The position numbers were made by a program, and so were the translations under genes. Shown in pieces: positions 41,915 to 50,365 of a DNA stretch of 64,000 nt. Source of the DNA: Deinococcus humi (GTDB lineage: Bacteria; Deinococcota; Deinococci; Deinococcales; Deinococcaceae); NCBI RefSeq assembly GCF_014201875.1, contig NZ_JACHFL010000001.1, forward strand, positions 434,001-498,000, in the 5' to 3' direction. The notes beneath the pieces are model-generated. The model had not been told where the DNA came from and did not search any database. It saw only the letters and a list, made by a program, of their open reading frames with translations. Every line of letters begins with the position of its first letter. Within the stretch, counting starts at the first letter, position 1.

Positions 41915-42223
41915 CTACCACTTGTCGTCGTCCAGAACCTCGTCGCGGCCCTCGCGTCTTGCCTTGCGACGGGCTTCTTTGCCCTGCTTGCGTTTGGGGC
42001 GTGGCGGCAGGGTGACCTCGTACACGCGGGAAGGATCGCAGGGGGCCGGGTACTCGCCCAGAGACTCACCTGGATCGGCCAGGCGCAGGTTTCCAGCGAT
42101 GTGCATGTGGCGTTCATTGCAGTACGGGCACTCGTCCACCACCCAGAACATGACGCGGGTGCCGGGCATGTCACGCAGCGACGCGAAGGCCAGGCGCGGG
42201 GTGTTGCGGTCTTTCTTGCCCAT
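41915..42223 (-). CDS. Small CPYC-motif protein, unknown function
   Basis: A 102-residue soluble protein. A single CPYCNERHMH motif (~32-41) could bind a metal. The C-terminal third is strongly basic then acidic (PPRPKRKQGKEARRKARREG, then DEVLDDDKW), suggesting nucleic-acid contact. It has a leaderless promoter 6 nt upstream. I do not recognise the family beyond its look of a conserved Deinococcus protein. Confidence 0.7.
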   Translation of the reverse strand: MGKKDRNTPRLAFASLRDMPGTRVMFWVVDECPYCNERHMHIAGNLRLADPGESLGEYPAPCDPSRVYEVTLPPRPKRKQGKEARRKARREGRDEVLDDDKW

Positions 42224-42229
42224 GATGGC

Positions 42230-42235
42230 AGGCTA
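42230..42235 (-). promoter_or_regulatory. Leaderless -10 box of the CPYC-motif gene
   Basis: TAGCCT on the minus strand ends 6 nt before ATG 42223. Confidence 0.5.
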
Positions 42236-42267
42236 GCGCGGGCGTGGAATGCATTCTGTAGCGCCCC

Positions 42268-42564
42268 TCAGCGTTGACCACCGAGGTAACGAAACCATCT
42301 CGCCGGCTTCTGGATCCCACGGAAGCGGTTGCGGTTAAGACCGACCAGCACTCCTCGATCGGCATCCGGTCCGTAGCGCCAGCAACCTCTGCCGTCCAGA
42401 ACGTGGCCACCTAGCCCAGATCGCACACAGTCCAGACGATGGAACCAATATTCAGCACAGCGCATGTTCTGAGGTTCCCCCGCCCCAGCTTGCGCGCCGT
42501 GATCCGCATGTGACGCCCACCCAATATTGGCCTCGAAGCCCGAGGCAAGGCGTGGACGCGGCAT
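42268..42564 (-). CDS. Doubtful 98-residue ORF
   Basis: A minus-strand frame starting MPRPRLASGFEANIGWASHA, rich in Trp, Cys and Arg. No ribosome site or -10 box stands at the right distance and no family is recognised. It fills an otherwise empty 400-bp gap (42224-42631), so it is listed, but it may be noncoding. Confidence 0.2.
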   Translation of the reverse strand: MPRPRLASGFEANIGWASHADHGAQAGAGEPQNMRCAEYWFHRLDCVRSGLGGHVLDGRGCWRYGPDADRGVLVGLNRNRFRGIQKPARWFRYLGGQR

Positions 42565-42617
42565 CCGGACCTCCAGACAGCCGTCCAATCCTGGCAGCGC
42601 CGCGCCAGCGAACGTTC

Positions 42618-42623
42618 TAGACT
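42618..42623 (+). promoter_or_regulatory. Leaderless -10 box before a 12-codon ORF
   Basis: TAGACT ends 8 nt before ATG 42632. Confidence 0.5.
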
Positions 42624-42631
42624 GTGACCTG

Positions 42632-42670
42632 ATGTCGCTTTTCCTCCGGCCCCAGGACGGGGTGCCATGA
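42632..42670 (+). CDS. 12-codon leader micro-ORF
   Basis: It encodes MSLFLRPQDGVP and stops at a TGA that overlaps the next ATG by 4 nt (ATGA). The arrangement repeats that at 14163: leaderless micro-ORF, then a coupled gene without its own ribosome site. Translation is inferred. Confidence 0.4.
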   Translation: MSLFLRPQDGVP

Positions 42671-43419
42671 CCGCTCCCGATCAGCCCCGTGAGCAAGACC
42701 CCCACCTGGAGCGGGGGCGCAAGCTGTTGCACCTGTACCGCCGGGGGGTGGGCGGCGAACGCACCAACGCTGGACGCCTGCTGCTGGCCCACCTGAAGAC
42801 CCATGACCTGACGCTGTATGACCTGGACGCCAGCCTGCCCGTCTCGCAGGAACTCTCGGCCCTGGACCGCTGGCGTGAGAGCGCGGCGCTGCTGGCCCGG
42901 ATCGGCCAGCCCGAACAGGACGACGTCCTGACCCGTCTGGTGGATGCCACGGACCTGACCGAAGACGAGCTGGCCAGACTGCTGAAGGCCGTGGACACCG
43001 AAAAGCTGGTGGACGTGCGCGCCGACGGCTGGGCCTACACCCACGGCGGCAACCCCGACGATTACCGGCAGGCCGCCCGGCAGGTCACCCCCGCCGTGCT
43101 GCTGGCAGGCCGTGGCTCTCTGGCCGACCGTCTGCTGGCCGCCACACTGCACCGCCACCACCTGCTCACCCACCCTGAACGCATCATCCGCGCGTCAGAC
43201 GAGTTACAAAAGCGCGTGCTGCTGGGACTGATCTTTGGCCTGACTGGACACCGTGCCGAGACCACCACTGAGGGCGTGCGCGCCCACCTGAATGTCGATC
43301 AGCTGGCCCGCGTGCGGGCGCTGCTGGCTGGGCACGGCGAGCGCCTGAAAGCCGAGGCGTTACGCCGTGCTGGAGACCTGGCCGAAGAACTGGCTGCCGA
43401 GGTGGGACGCAGGGGATAG
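42667..43419 (+). CDS. Helical protein, possible DUF2786-like N-terminus
   Basis: A 250-residue, mostly helical soluble protein. The N-terminal ERGRKLLHLYRRGVGGERTN and LLLAHLKTHDLTLYDLD resemble the DUF2786 helical motif (repeated small-residue helix ending in a khgl-like turn). The rest, including ADGWAYTHGGNPDDYRQAAR and RAHLNVDQLARVRALLAG, is not assignable. Its start overlaps the stop of the 12-codon ORF. It lies 202 bp before the ATP-grasp module; a link is not shown. Confidence 0.6.
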   Translation: MTAPDQPREQDPHLERGRKLLHLYRRGVGGERTNAGRLLLAHLKTHDLTLYDLDASLPVSQELSALDRWRESAALLARIGQPEQDDVLTRLVDATDLTEDELARLLKAVDTEKLVDVRADGWAYTHGGNPDDYRQAARQVTPAVLLAGRGSLADRLLAATLHRHHLLTHPERIIRASDELQKRVLLGLIFGLTGHRAETTTEGVRAHLNVDQLARVRALLAGHGERLKAEALRRAGDLAEELAAEVGRRG

Positions 43420-43621
43420 GGGCAGCCGCGACTCCTCCATCCGCGAGGGGTCCGGTCTCCCCTCCTCCCATACCTCTGCCCCCAAGCTGGCCGCGAAAGC
43501 GCTGAGGAGCCTGCTGAGCCCTGATCAGCACACCGCCTCGCTCCCAGCCACCATGCGCCACGGCAGTCACAGCAGAAACCCCAAACCCCGACTCTCTCAC
43601 TCCACGACGAGGCTCCAGCCC

Positions 43622-44674
43622 ATGAATATCCTGTTCACCAAGAACTTCAGCGTCACCGCCGCCCAGCTTCAAGCCCTGAGGGGCACCCGTTACACGGTCT
43701 GGGCCAGTCACACCGATCCAGGCCACGGCATGCTGGCGGCGGCGGATCACACTTTTCTGGAACCGCGCGGCCTGCTGGGCGACGACTACGCGGCGTGGCT
43801 GCTTAACGCCTGCGTGCAGCACGGCATCAGTCTGGTCATTCCCGGCAAGGAGCGCGAACGGCTGGCGAGCTGGGCAGGGCGGTTTGAGGCAGCAGGCGTC
43901 ACGCTGATCGTGCCCGCGACGGAGGCCACCCAGCGCCATCTGGAACGCAAGGACGAGTTCCTGCGCGACTGGGAGACCGATATCCTGCCAATTCCGCGCT
44001 GGACCACCTTTGACAGCCTCCAGACGTTTGATGAGGCGGTGGCAGCCCTGCGTGAGCCGGGCGTGCGCCTGTGCGTCAAGCCCGCGCGGGGCATCTACGC
44101 CAGCGGGTTCCGGGTCCTGCTGGACACGCCAGACCTGAAGTCGTTCCTGGCGGGCGAGCTGTACCAGATGAGCCAAGCGGCGGCGCGTGAGCTGTTCGCC
44201 CAGGGAACCGCACAGGGCGACTTGCCCACCATGCTGCTGATGCACACACTGGAGGGCGCTGAGCGCAGCGTGGACTGCGTGGCGTGGCAGGGCGAGCTGC
44301 TGCGCGCGGTGGTGCGCCGCAAGAGCGGCCAAGGCAATGAGGGAGGCCAGCAGATCGAGGACCGCCCCGATCTGCTGGAAGCCGCCCGACAGATCAGCGC
44401 CCGCTACGGCCTGAGCGGCATCTTCAACTTCCAGACCAAGGACGGGCCAGATCACGAGGGGCGCAACCGCAGGCCCAACATGCTGGAAATCAACGCCCGC
44501 GCCTCCGGTGGCCTGCGCTACAGCCTGGCGGCGGGGGTCAATTTCCCGCTGTTGCTGCTCGACGCCGCGACAGGCGTCCTGGACCGCGCCGCAATGCCTC
44601 CGGTCCAGACTGGGCTGCGCGTCGCCGAGGACAAGGTGGCCCGCGTCGTCCAGGGCGCGGAGGCAACAGCTTGA
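43622..44674 (+). CDS. ATP-grasp ligase of the Ter-associated biosynthetic module
   Basis: A 350-residue ATP-grasp protein. The N-terminal fold starts NILFTKNFSVTAAQLQALRG. LCVKPARGIYASGF carries the ATP Lys, GAERSVDCVAWQGELLRAVV the adenine-site region, and NMLEINARASGGLRYSLAAG the metal-binding Glu/Asn. It should ligate a carboxylate to an amine via acylphosphate. Its position before a PRTase-TRSP and a HAD phosphatase matches the tellurite-resistance-linked module proposed to make a nucleoside-like metabolite. ATG 43622 is preferred; upstream sequence has no family match. Confidence 0.85.
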   Translation: MNILFTKNFSVTAAQLQALRGTRYTVWASHTDPGHGMLAAADHTFLEPRGLLGDDYAAWLLNACVQHGISLVIPGKERERLASWAGRFEAAGVTLIVPATEATQRHLERKDEFLRDWETDILPIPRWTTFDSLQTFDEAVAALREPGVRLCVKPARGIYASGFRVLLDTPDLKSFLAGELYQMSQAAARELFAQGTAQGDLPTMLLMHTLEGAERSVDCVAWQGELLRAVVRRKSGQGNEGGQQIEDRPDLLEAARQISARYGLSGIFNFQTKDGPDHEGRNRRPNMLEINARASGGLRYSLAAGVNFPLLLLDAATGVLDRAAMPPVQTGLRVAEDKVARVVQGAEATA

Positions 44675-45795
44675 CCCCTGCCTCGCCTGCCCGGACCGAG
44701 CACACGGTCACGCTGCCCAGCGGCACGCTGAAACTGTGGCTGGAAGCGCCGCATCCGCCGCTGGACACCCTGCTGGACTACGCGGTGCGGCAGAATCCCA
44801 GGCGCGGCTTTCTGTTCGTCAGCCGGGTGCTGGGCAAGCACATCCCGGTTTCTCCGCTGGTGGCGGCGGGGACGTATAGGACGCTGGCAGCGGCGTTGCC
44901 CACCCTGACTGCCCCCCATTTCGTCGGGCTGGCGGAAACGGCCACCGCGCTGGGCGAGGGCGTGTTTCAGGCGTGGCGCGGGCAGCATCCAGGCCAGGCC
45001 GCCACCTTTCAGCACACCACGCGTTATCAGACGGACCGTCCCCTGCTGCTGCGCTTCGACGAACCGCACTCGCATGCCCCGGCCCACCTGCTGTACGATC
45101 CCGGCCCGGCGGCCCGCGCCGCCACCGATCTGGTGCTGATCGACGACGAGCTGTCCACCGGGACCACGCTGGAAAATCTGGCCCGCGAGTGGCACAGGCT
45201 GCACCCACACCTGCGCCGCGTCGTGATGGTCAGCCTGACTGACTGGTGCTCGCGCCGCGACGAGATCGAGCGGGCGCTGGCCCTGCCCGTGACCTTCGTG
45301 AGCCTGACGCGTGGGGGCTACAGCTTCACGCCTGCTCCCGACTGGCAGCCGCCGGAATTGCCCGCTGTGACCGGCAACGGGGCCGACAAATCGGCGGTGC
45401 TGCCCAGCGCCGGGCCGCGCTACGGGCAGGCCGTGGCATTGAGCTGGCCCGATCTGGACCTGTGCGCCACAGACCGGGTGCTGGTGCTGGGGACGGGCGA
45501 GTACCAGTACCCGGCCTTCGCGCTGGCCCAGCACATCGAGCCAGCGGTGTCATCCTGCGCCTTCTCGGCCACCACGCGCAGTCCGGTGCTGAAGGGACTG
45601 GCGATGACCAGCAAATTGAGCTTCAGCGACAACGCGGGCGACGGCATGCCCAATTACCTGTACAACGTGAATCCGGACCTCTACACCCGCATCCTGGTCA
45701 CGTACGAGGGGCGCTGCTTTCCCGATCCCGCATTGATGGCCCTGCTGGGCGAGAAGGCCGAAGCCGTCTGCCTCAGTCCGCTGGAGGCGCAGTGA
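44671..45795 (+). CDS. Phosphoribosyltransferase with C-terminal TRSP domain
   Basis: A 374-residue two-domain protein. The N-terminal part is an orotate-PRTase-like fold with the PRPP motif DLVLIDDELSTGTT (~148-161). The C-terminal part contains CAFSATTRSPV, the motif after which the TRSP domain is named. It should join a base-like group to PRPP. The start is TTG 44671, overlapping the ATP-grasp stop by 4 nt (TTGA). It is tightly coupled to both neighbours. Confidence 0.88.
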   Translation: MTPASPARTEHTVTLPSGTLKLWLEAPHPPLDTLLDYAVRQNPRRGFLFVSRVLGKHIPVSPLVAAGTYRTLAAALPTLTAPHFVGLAETATALGEGVFQAWRGQHPGQAATFQHTTRYQTDRPLLLRFDEPHSHAPAHLLYDPGPAARAATDLVLIDDELSTGTTLENLAREWHRLHPHLRRVVMVSLTDWCSRRDEIERALALPVTFVSLTRGGYSFTPAPDWQPPELPAVTGNGADKSAVLPSAGPRYGQAVALSWPDLDLCATDRVLVLGTGEYQYPAFALAQHIEPAVSSCAFSATTRSPVLKGLAMTSKLSFSDNAGDGMPNYLYNVNPDLYTRILVTYEGRCFPDPALMALLGEKAEAVCLSPLEAQ

Positions 45796-46547
45796 TCGTC
45801 GCCTTCAGCGATCTGGACGACACGCTGTTCCAGACCCGGCGCAAGCTGCCACTGGGGATGGACGGCCTGACCCCGGCCACCCTGGGCCGCGACGGCCAGC
45901 CACACTCCTTCTGCACGCCCGCGCAGTCGGCCCTGCTGGCCCATTTTGCCAGCAGCGGCGTGACCCTCATCCCGGTCACGGGCCGCGATCAGGCGGCGAT
46001 GGCGCGGGTAACGCTTCCATTTACCTCGTGGCGGATCCTGGACCACGGGCTGACACTGCTCCGCCCGGACGGAGGGGTGGACCTCGACTGGCGCACATAC
46101 GTACTGACACAGCTCGAACCGTTACAGGATGCACTGGCCGACTGCACCGCCGCCGTCACTGGACTGGCCGCCGAACACGGCTGCCGCCTGACCCGCCACA
46201 CCGCCCATGGCACCCATTTCATGACCGTCTTCAAGCACCCAGACGCCGACGCGACCCAGCTGGAACAGATGCAACTGGCACTGGAGAAGCACGTCGAAAG
46301 GACCTATGACAGCGGGCTGCACGTCATCGCCAACGCCAACAACGTGAGCGTGCTGCCGCGGGGGCTGGGCAAGAGCGAGGCGGTACGCCATCTGCGCGAG
46401 ACGCAGTTCCCGCACGCCACGCTGACGCTGGCGCTGGGCGACAGCCTGAGCGATCTGGGATTCATGAACGCCTGTGATCTGGCGATCACGCCTCCAGGAG
46501 GGCAGTTGCTGCGAACTGTGACCGCCGCGAAATTGCCCCAGCGCTAA
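45792..46547 (+). CDS. HAD-superfamily phosphatase of the same module
   Basis: A 251-residue HAD hydrolase of the Cof/sucrose-phosphatase-like branch. FSDLDDTLFQ holds the nucleophile and acid Asp pair, PVTGRDQ motif II, LGKSEAV the Lys, and ALGDSLSDLGFM motif IV. It probably removes the 5'-phosphate from the product of the PRTase. GTG 45792 overlaps the PRTase stop by 4 nt. It ends 34 bp from the convergent manC. Confidence 0.88.
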   Translation: MIVAFSDLDDTLFQTRRKLPLGMDGLTPATLGRDGQPHSFCTPAQSALLAHFASSGVTLIPVTGRDQAAMARVTLPFTSWRILDHGLTLLRPDGGVDLDWRTYVLTQLEPLQDALADCTAAVTGLAAEHGCRLTRHTAHGTHFMTVFKHPDADATQLEQMQLALEKHVERTYDSGLHVIANANNVSVLPRGLGKSEAVRHLRETQFPHATLTLALGDSLSDLGFMNACDLAITPPGGQLLRTVTAAKLPQR

Positions 46548-46580
46548 CCGCAGGAGGCCCGCTACGAGGGCAGGAAGGGT

Positions 46581-47720
46581 TCAGGCGAAGCGTTCCAGTT
46601 CCGGGTGGGCCTTGAGCTGCTGCACCACGCGCTTGATGTCCTGGGTACGGTCCTTGCGCACCACCAGCGTGACCTCGTTGGCGCGGACCACGACGACGTC
46701 CTCCAGGCCGATGGTGGCGATCAGGTCATCGCCGTCCGTGGTGTACAGGATCGCGCCCCCGGTGTCCAGACCCACATGGCGACCCACCGCGACGTTCTCG
46801 CCCTCGCCCTTCAGGAGCCGCTCCAGTGCGTTCCAGTCGCCCAGGTCATCCCAGCCGAACTCGGCAGGAATCACGCTGACGGCGTCCGATTTCTCCAGAA
46901 TCGCGTAATCGATGCTGATCTTGGGGAGGGTGGGGAAGGTCTCGCGCAGGGCGCGGTTCGTCAGGCCACGGCTGTCGGCCTCCATCGCTTCACAGAGCAG
47001 CCCATACAACTCCGGCTGATGCTGACGGAAAGCGTCCAGAATGGCCGAGACCTTCCATACGAAGATGCCGCTGTTCCAGGTGTAGCCCCCATCTGCCAGG
47101 AAGCCCTGCGCCGTTCCGGAGTCGGGCTTTTCGGTGAAGCGCGTGACGGTGTAGGCGGTGAATTCGTCGCCCTCCCCCATCGCCTCACCGCGCTGGATGT
47201 ACCCGTAGCCGGTGGCCGGGAAGGTGGGCGTGATCCCGATGGTGACCAGCCGGCCGCTGCTCGCCGCCAGCGCGATGGCCTGCTGGACCACCCGCCCGAA
47301 GGTCTGCGAATCGGTGACGCGGTGATCGGCGGGGAACACGCCCATGACCGCGCCGGGCTGGGTGCGGGCAATTCGTAGCGCCGCGTACAGCACAGCGGGG
47401 GCCGTGTCACGGGCGGCAGGTTCCACCAGCAGGTTCTCCAGCGGCATGTCGGGAAGCTGCTCCAGCACCTGCGAGCGGTAGTCGTTGCCGGTCACCACCA
47501 TCAGGCCCTCGGGTTCGCCGCACAGCGTCACCAGCCGGTCACTCGTGGCCTGCAGCAGGCTGCGCCCCGAGTCGTCCAGGGTCAGAAATTGTTTGGGACG
47601 GTGGCGGCGCGACAGCGGCCAGAAGCGTTCGCCGCTGCCGCCTGCCAGGATCACCGGCACGAACGGCGCGGTCGCCGCCCCGGAGGCGCTCAGGTCTGGA
47701 CTGGTCTGGACGGTCTGCAT
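46581..47720 (-). CDS. manC: Mannose-1-phosphate guanylyltransferase
   Basis: A 379-residue enzyme forming GDP-mannose from mannose-1-phosphate and [22 protein letters not shown] is the nucleotide site and KQFLTL the Lys. [24 protein letters not shown] and TEKPD are family blocks, and [12 protein letters not shown] with FGWDDLGDW complete it. It lacks the C-terminal isomerase domain of long ManC/AlgA proteins. ATG 47720 follows a TAGAGT box by 7 nt. GDP-mannose could feed the polysaccharide locus. Confidence 0.93.
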   Translation of the reverse strand: MQTVQTSPDLSASGAATAPFVPVILAGGSGERFWPLSRRHRPKQFLTLDDSGRSLLQATSDRLVTLCGEPEGLMVVTGNDYRSQVLEQLPDMPLENLLVEPAARDTAPAVLYAALRIARTQPGAVMGVFPADHRVTDSQTFGRVVQQAIALAASSGRLVTIGITPTFPATGYGYIQRGEAMGEGDEFTAYTVTRFTEKPDSGTAQGFLADGGYTWNSGIFVWKVSAILDAFRQHQPELYGLLCEAMEADSRGLTNRALRETFPTLPKISIDYAILEKSDAVSVIPAEFGWDDLGDWNALERLLKGEGENVAVGRHVGLDTGGAILYTTDGDDLIATIGLEDVVVVRANEVTLVVRKDRTQDIKRVVQQLKAHPELERFA

Positions 47721-47727
47721 ATTCCGG

Positions 47728-47733
47728 ACTCTA
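47728..47733 (-). promoter_or_regulatory. Leaderless -10 box of manC
   Basis: TAGAGT on the minus strand ends 7 nt before ATG 47720. Confidence 0.55.
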
Positions 47734-47920
47734 CCGTGCCAGGTGGGACCTTCTGCACGGCCCCGACACTGGGGGTATGGGGACAAGCGGAGCGCACGCC
47801 GCGTCCAGCACGGTCCAGGGCCAGCAGCGAAGGTGAAGGCCCCCCCAAGCCTTAAGGCCAGCTCAGGCCGCGGATGAGCAATCCCAAGGCTGCGTCAGAG
47901 AGAAGGTGGGAGGCAGCCTC

Positions 47921-47926
47921 TAGACT
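47921..47926 (+). promoter_or_regulatory. Leaderless -10 box of the sugar nucleotidyltransferase gene
   Basis: TAGACT ends 7 nt before ATG 47934. Confidence 0.55.
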
Positions 47927-47933
47927 GCCAAGC

Positions 47934-48995
47934 ATGAAGGCCATTATTCCTGCTGCTGGACTGGGCACCCGCCTGCGCCCCCTGACGTTTACCCGCCCCA
48001 AACCCGTGCTGCGGGTGGCCGGGCAGCCGATCATCCGGCACGCCATCCACACCTTAATGGCCGCCGGGATCACCGACATCGGCATCGTGGTCTCGGACAT
48101 CACGCGCGGCGAGATTCAGCACGCCGTGCGCGAGGTGGCGGACGCGAACATCACGCTGATCAACCAGCATGAGCAACTGGGACTGGGCCACGCGGTCCTG
48201 ACCGCCCGCGAGTGGGTGGGCGATTCGGAGTTCTGTGTCTACCTGGGCGACAATCTGTTCGAGTTCGGCGCGAAGCCTTTTGTCGAACGTTTCCAGCAGG
48301 AAAAACCGGCAGCCCTGATCGCCCTGGTGGAGGTTGCCGATCCCACCGCTTTCGGCGTGGCCGAGCTGAACGGCGGGGACCAGATCACCCGGCTGGTGGA
48401 AAAACCCAAGGTGCCGCCCAGCAATCTGGCGGTGGCCGGGCTGTACTGCTTCACGCCGCAAATTTTCGGCGTACTGGAACACATGCCGCCCTCGGCGCGC
48501 GGCGAGTACGAGATCACAGACGGCATTCAGGGCCTGATCGACGGCGGTCAGACGGTGTTGGGCCAGCGTGTTGAGGGCTGGTGGAAAGACACGGGACGTC
48601 CGGAAGACCTGTTGGATGCCAACCGCCTGTTGCTGGAGGGCCTGGAAACGGACATTCAGGGCACGGTAGAGAAATCCCGCATCTCTGGCCGGGTGGTGAT
48701 TCCAGCCTCGGCGCGGGTCACAGGCAGCCAGATCGTGGGGCCGGTAATGCTGGCCGAGAACGTGGTCATCGAGTACGCCTACATTGGTCCCTTTACCAGC
48801 ATCGGGGAAGGCAGCGTGGTTCGCAACGCTGAAGTCGAACACAGCGTCGTCGATTCCCAGGTGATTATCGAGAACACCTACCGCCGCCTGCAGGACTGCC
48901 TGATCGGCGTGCGGGCACAGGTGCGTGGGGGCCGCGAAATGCCGCGCACCCTGAAGATGATCATCTCGGACGCCAGCGTGGTGGAACTGGTGTGA
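47934..48995 (+). CDS. Long-form sugar-1-phosphate nucleotidyltransferase
   Basis: A 353-residue bifunctional-shaped enzyme. The N-terminal nucleotidyltransferase has [20 protein letters not shown] and [18 protein letters not shown] and [19 protein letters not shown]. The C-terminal ~110 residues form a left-handed beta helix ([20 protein letters not shown]). This is the long RmlA/GlmU-like form, making dTDP-glucose or UDP/dTDP-amino sugars. ATG 47934 is set by the -10 box. It diverges from manC, so sugar-nucleotide genes cluster here away from the main locus. Confidence 0.88.
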   Translation: MKAIIPAAGLGTRLRPLTFTRPKPVLRVAGQPIIRHAIHTLMAAGITDIGIVVSDITRGEIQHAVREVADANITLINQHEQLGLGHAVLTAREWVGDSEFCVYLGDNLFEFGAKPFVERFQQEKPAALIALVEVADPTAFGVAELNGGDQITRLVEKPKVPPSNLAVAGLYCFTPQIFGVLEHMPPSARGEYEITDGIQGLIDGGQTVLGQRVEGWWKDTGRPEDLLDANRLLLEGLETDIQGTVEKSRISGRVVIPASARVTGSQIVGPVMLAENVVIEYAYIGPFTSIGEGSVVRNAEVEHSVVDSQVIIENTYRRLQDCLIGVRAQVRGGREMPRTLKMIISDASVVELV

Positions 48996-49207
48996 GCGAT
49001 CGGGGGGCACTGGATCTCCAGCGGCCCTTCGGGCCAGACGGCCTGATCCGGTTGCGGAGTGTGACGTTGTTTGCCCATGACAGTGTGATCCGGCAGGTCT
49101 TGTCTGCTGTCTGTCCACCGATCAGAAAGTCATGTCAGCGCTGGCGTAACTGGCAGGGACGGCCGTCTGACCGTGCCGGCAATGCGGTTGTCTGAGCGCA
49201 TGCGTCC

Positions 49208-49213
49208 TATCAT
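49208..49213 (+). promoter_or_regulatory. Leaderless -10 box of the yceD-moaC transcript
   Basis: TATCAT ends 6 nt before ATG 49220. Confidence 0.55.
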
Positions 49214-49219
49214 CAGGCC

Positions 49220-49822
49220 ATGAGCGATTCTCCCCTGATTCACCTGGGTTCCCTGCTGCGGTCCTCCGAGGACGCGCACGCTTCGGGTGAGCTGGACCAC
49301 CTGAACTACGAGCAGGGCAACCAGACCCTGACCCTGACCTTTACCGAGCCTGCTCCCTATGAGATCAACGTCAACCCGCTGGGTGGCAATGAGCTGTACC
49401 TGCAGGGCAGCTTCGAACCCACCGTCACCATGGAGTGCGCCCGCTGCCTGCGCGACGTGGAGGTGCCGCTGGAGCTGAAACTCGGCACGCTGATGCGCTA
49501 CGAGCCGTCCGCCGACGCCCCTTACCTGGAGGAAGCTGAGACCGGCGAGGAGGTGCTGGTCTTCGGTGATCCCAACCTGGACCTCAGCGGCTACCTGGCC
49601 GAGACCACCCTGCTGGCCTCGCCGCTGAGCGTGCTGCATGCGCCCGACTGCAAGGGGCTGTGTCAGGTCTGCGGCCATGACCTGAACGACGGTCCCTGCG
49701 AGCATATGGCGGCGGTGCCTGTTGAGGAGATCGACGACGAACTGGGCATTCCCCTGGGCGCCAGCCACGCCAGGCAGACCCCCTTCGCTGGACTGCGCGA
49801 CCTGGACCTGCCAGAGGAGTGA
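49220..49822 (+). CDS. YceD/DUF177-family protein
   Basis: A 200-residue member of DUF177. METCARCL-like text ([19 protein letters not shown]) and the second Cys pair in [17 protein letters not shown] are the family zinc-site marks. The family is linked to 23S rRNA or L32 biogenesis and is usually encoded just before rpmF. Here rpmF does not follow; moaC does. The function in this genome is therefore inferred from family only. Confidence 0.85.
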   Translation: MSDSPLIHLGSLLRSSEDAHASGELDHLNYEQGNQTLTLTFTEPAPYEINVNPLGGNELYLQGSFEPTVTMECARCLRDVEVPLELKLGTLMRYEPSADAPYLEEAETGEEVLVFGDPNLDLSGYLAETTLLASPLSVLHAPDCKGLCQVCGHDLNDGPCEHMAAVPVEEIDDELGIPLGASHARQTPFAGLRDLDLPEE

Positions 49823-49824
49823 GC

Positions 49825-50319
49825 ATGGCGGCAGACCCCCCAGCACCTGAATTGACCCATTTCCGCGACGGCCTGCCGCGCATGGTGGACGTGACCGGGA
49901 AGGCCGCCACCACCCGCACTGCCACCGCCGAGGCCTGGGTGCGCCTGCCCCCCGAGGCCCGCGCGGCGCTGGAAGCAGGGACCAATCCTAAGGGGGACCC
50001 GCTGACTGTGGCGCGGCTGGCGGGACTGGCGGGCAGCAAACGCACGGCGGACCTGATCCTGCTGTGTCACCCGATCCCCGTGACGGGTGCGGACGTGCAG
50101 GTGTCGCTGGAAGATGCGGGCGTACGGATTACCGCCACCGTCCGCACCACCGCCCCGACCGGGGTGGAGATGGAAGCCCTGACCGCTGCCAGCGTCGCAG
50201 CTCTGAACGTGTACGACATGCTCAAGGCGGCCAGCAAGGCGCTGGAGATCACGGGGGTCCGGCTGCTAAGCAAGACCGGGGGCAAGAGCGGCGACTACTG
50301 CGCTCCTCAATCTCTCTAG
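49825..50319 (+). CDS. moaC: Cyclic pyranopterin monophosphate synthase
   Basis: A 164-residue MoaC that converts 3',8-cH2GTP to cPMP in molybdenum cofactor synthesis. [60 protein letters not shown] and [12 protein letters not shown] are all conserved, including the catalytic Lys and His. ATG 49825 is preceded by GAGGAG inside the yceD end; GTG 49819 is an alternative. No other moa gene is near. Confidence 0.95.
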   Translation: MAADPPAPELTHFRDGLPRMVDVTGKAATTRTATAEAWVRLPPEARAALEAGTNPKGDPLTVARLAGLAGSKRTADLILLCHPIPVTGADVQVSLEDAGVRITATVRTTAPTGVEMEALTAASVAALNVYDMLKAASKALEITGVRLLSKTGGKSGDYCAPQSL

Positions 50320-50365
50320 ACAGTCACCGGGAACTTCCCGGAATCCTCTATCGTAAGGGAACAGT

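Noticed and set aside
43184..44455. 423-codon minus-strand frame
   Set aside because: Antisense to the ATP-grasp gene, with low-complexity Arg/Gln/His content.
45246..45791. Long N-terminal extension of the HAD protein
   Set aside because: It is a shifted frame of the PRTase gene; GTG 45792 gives the normal HAD start.
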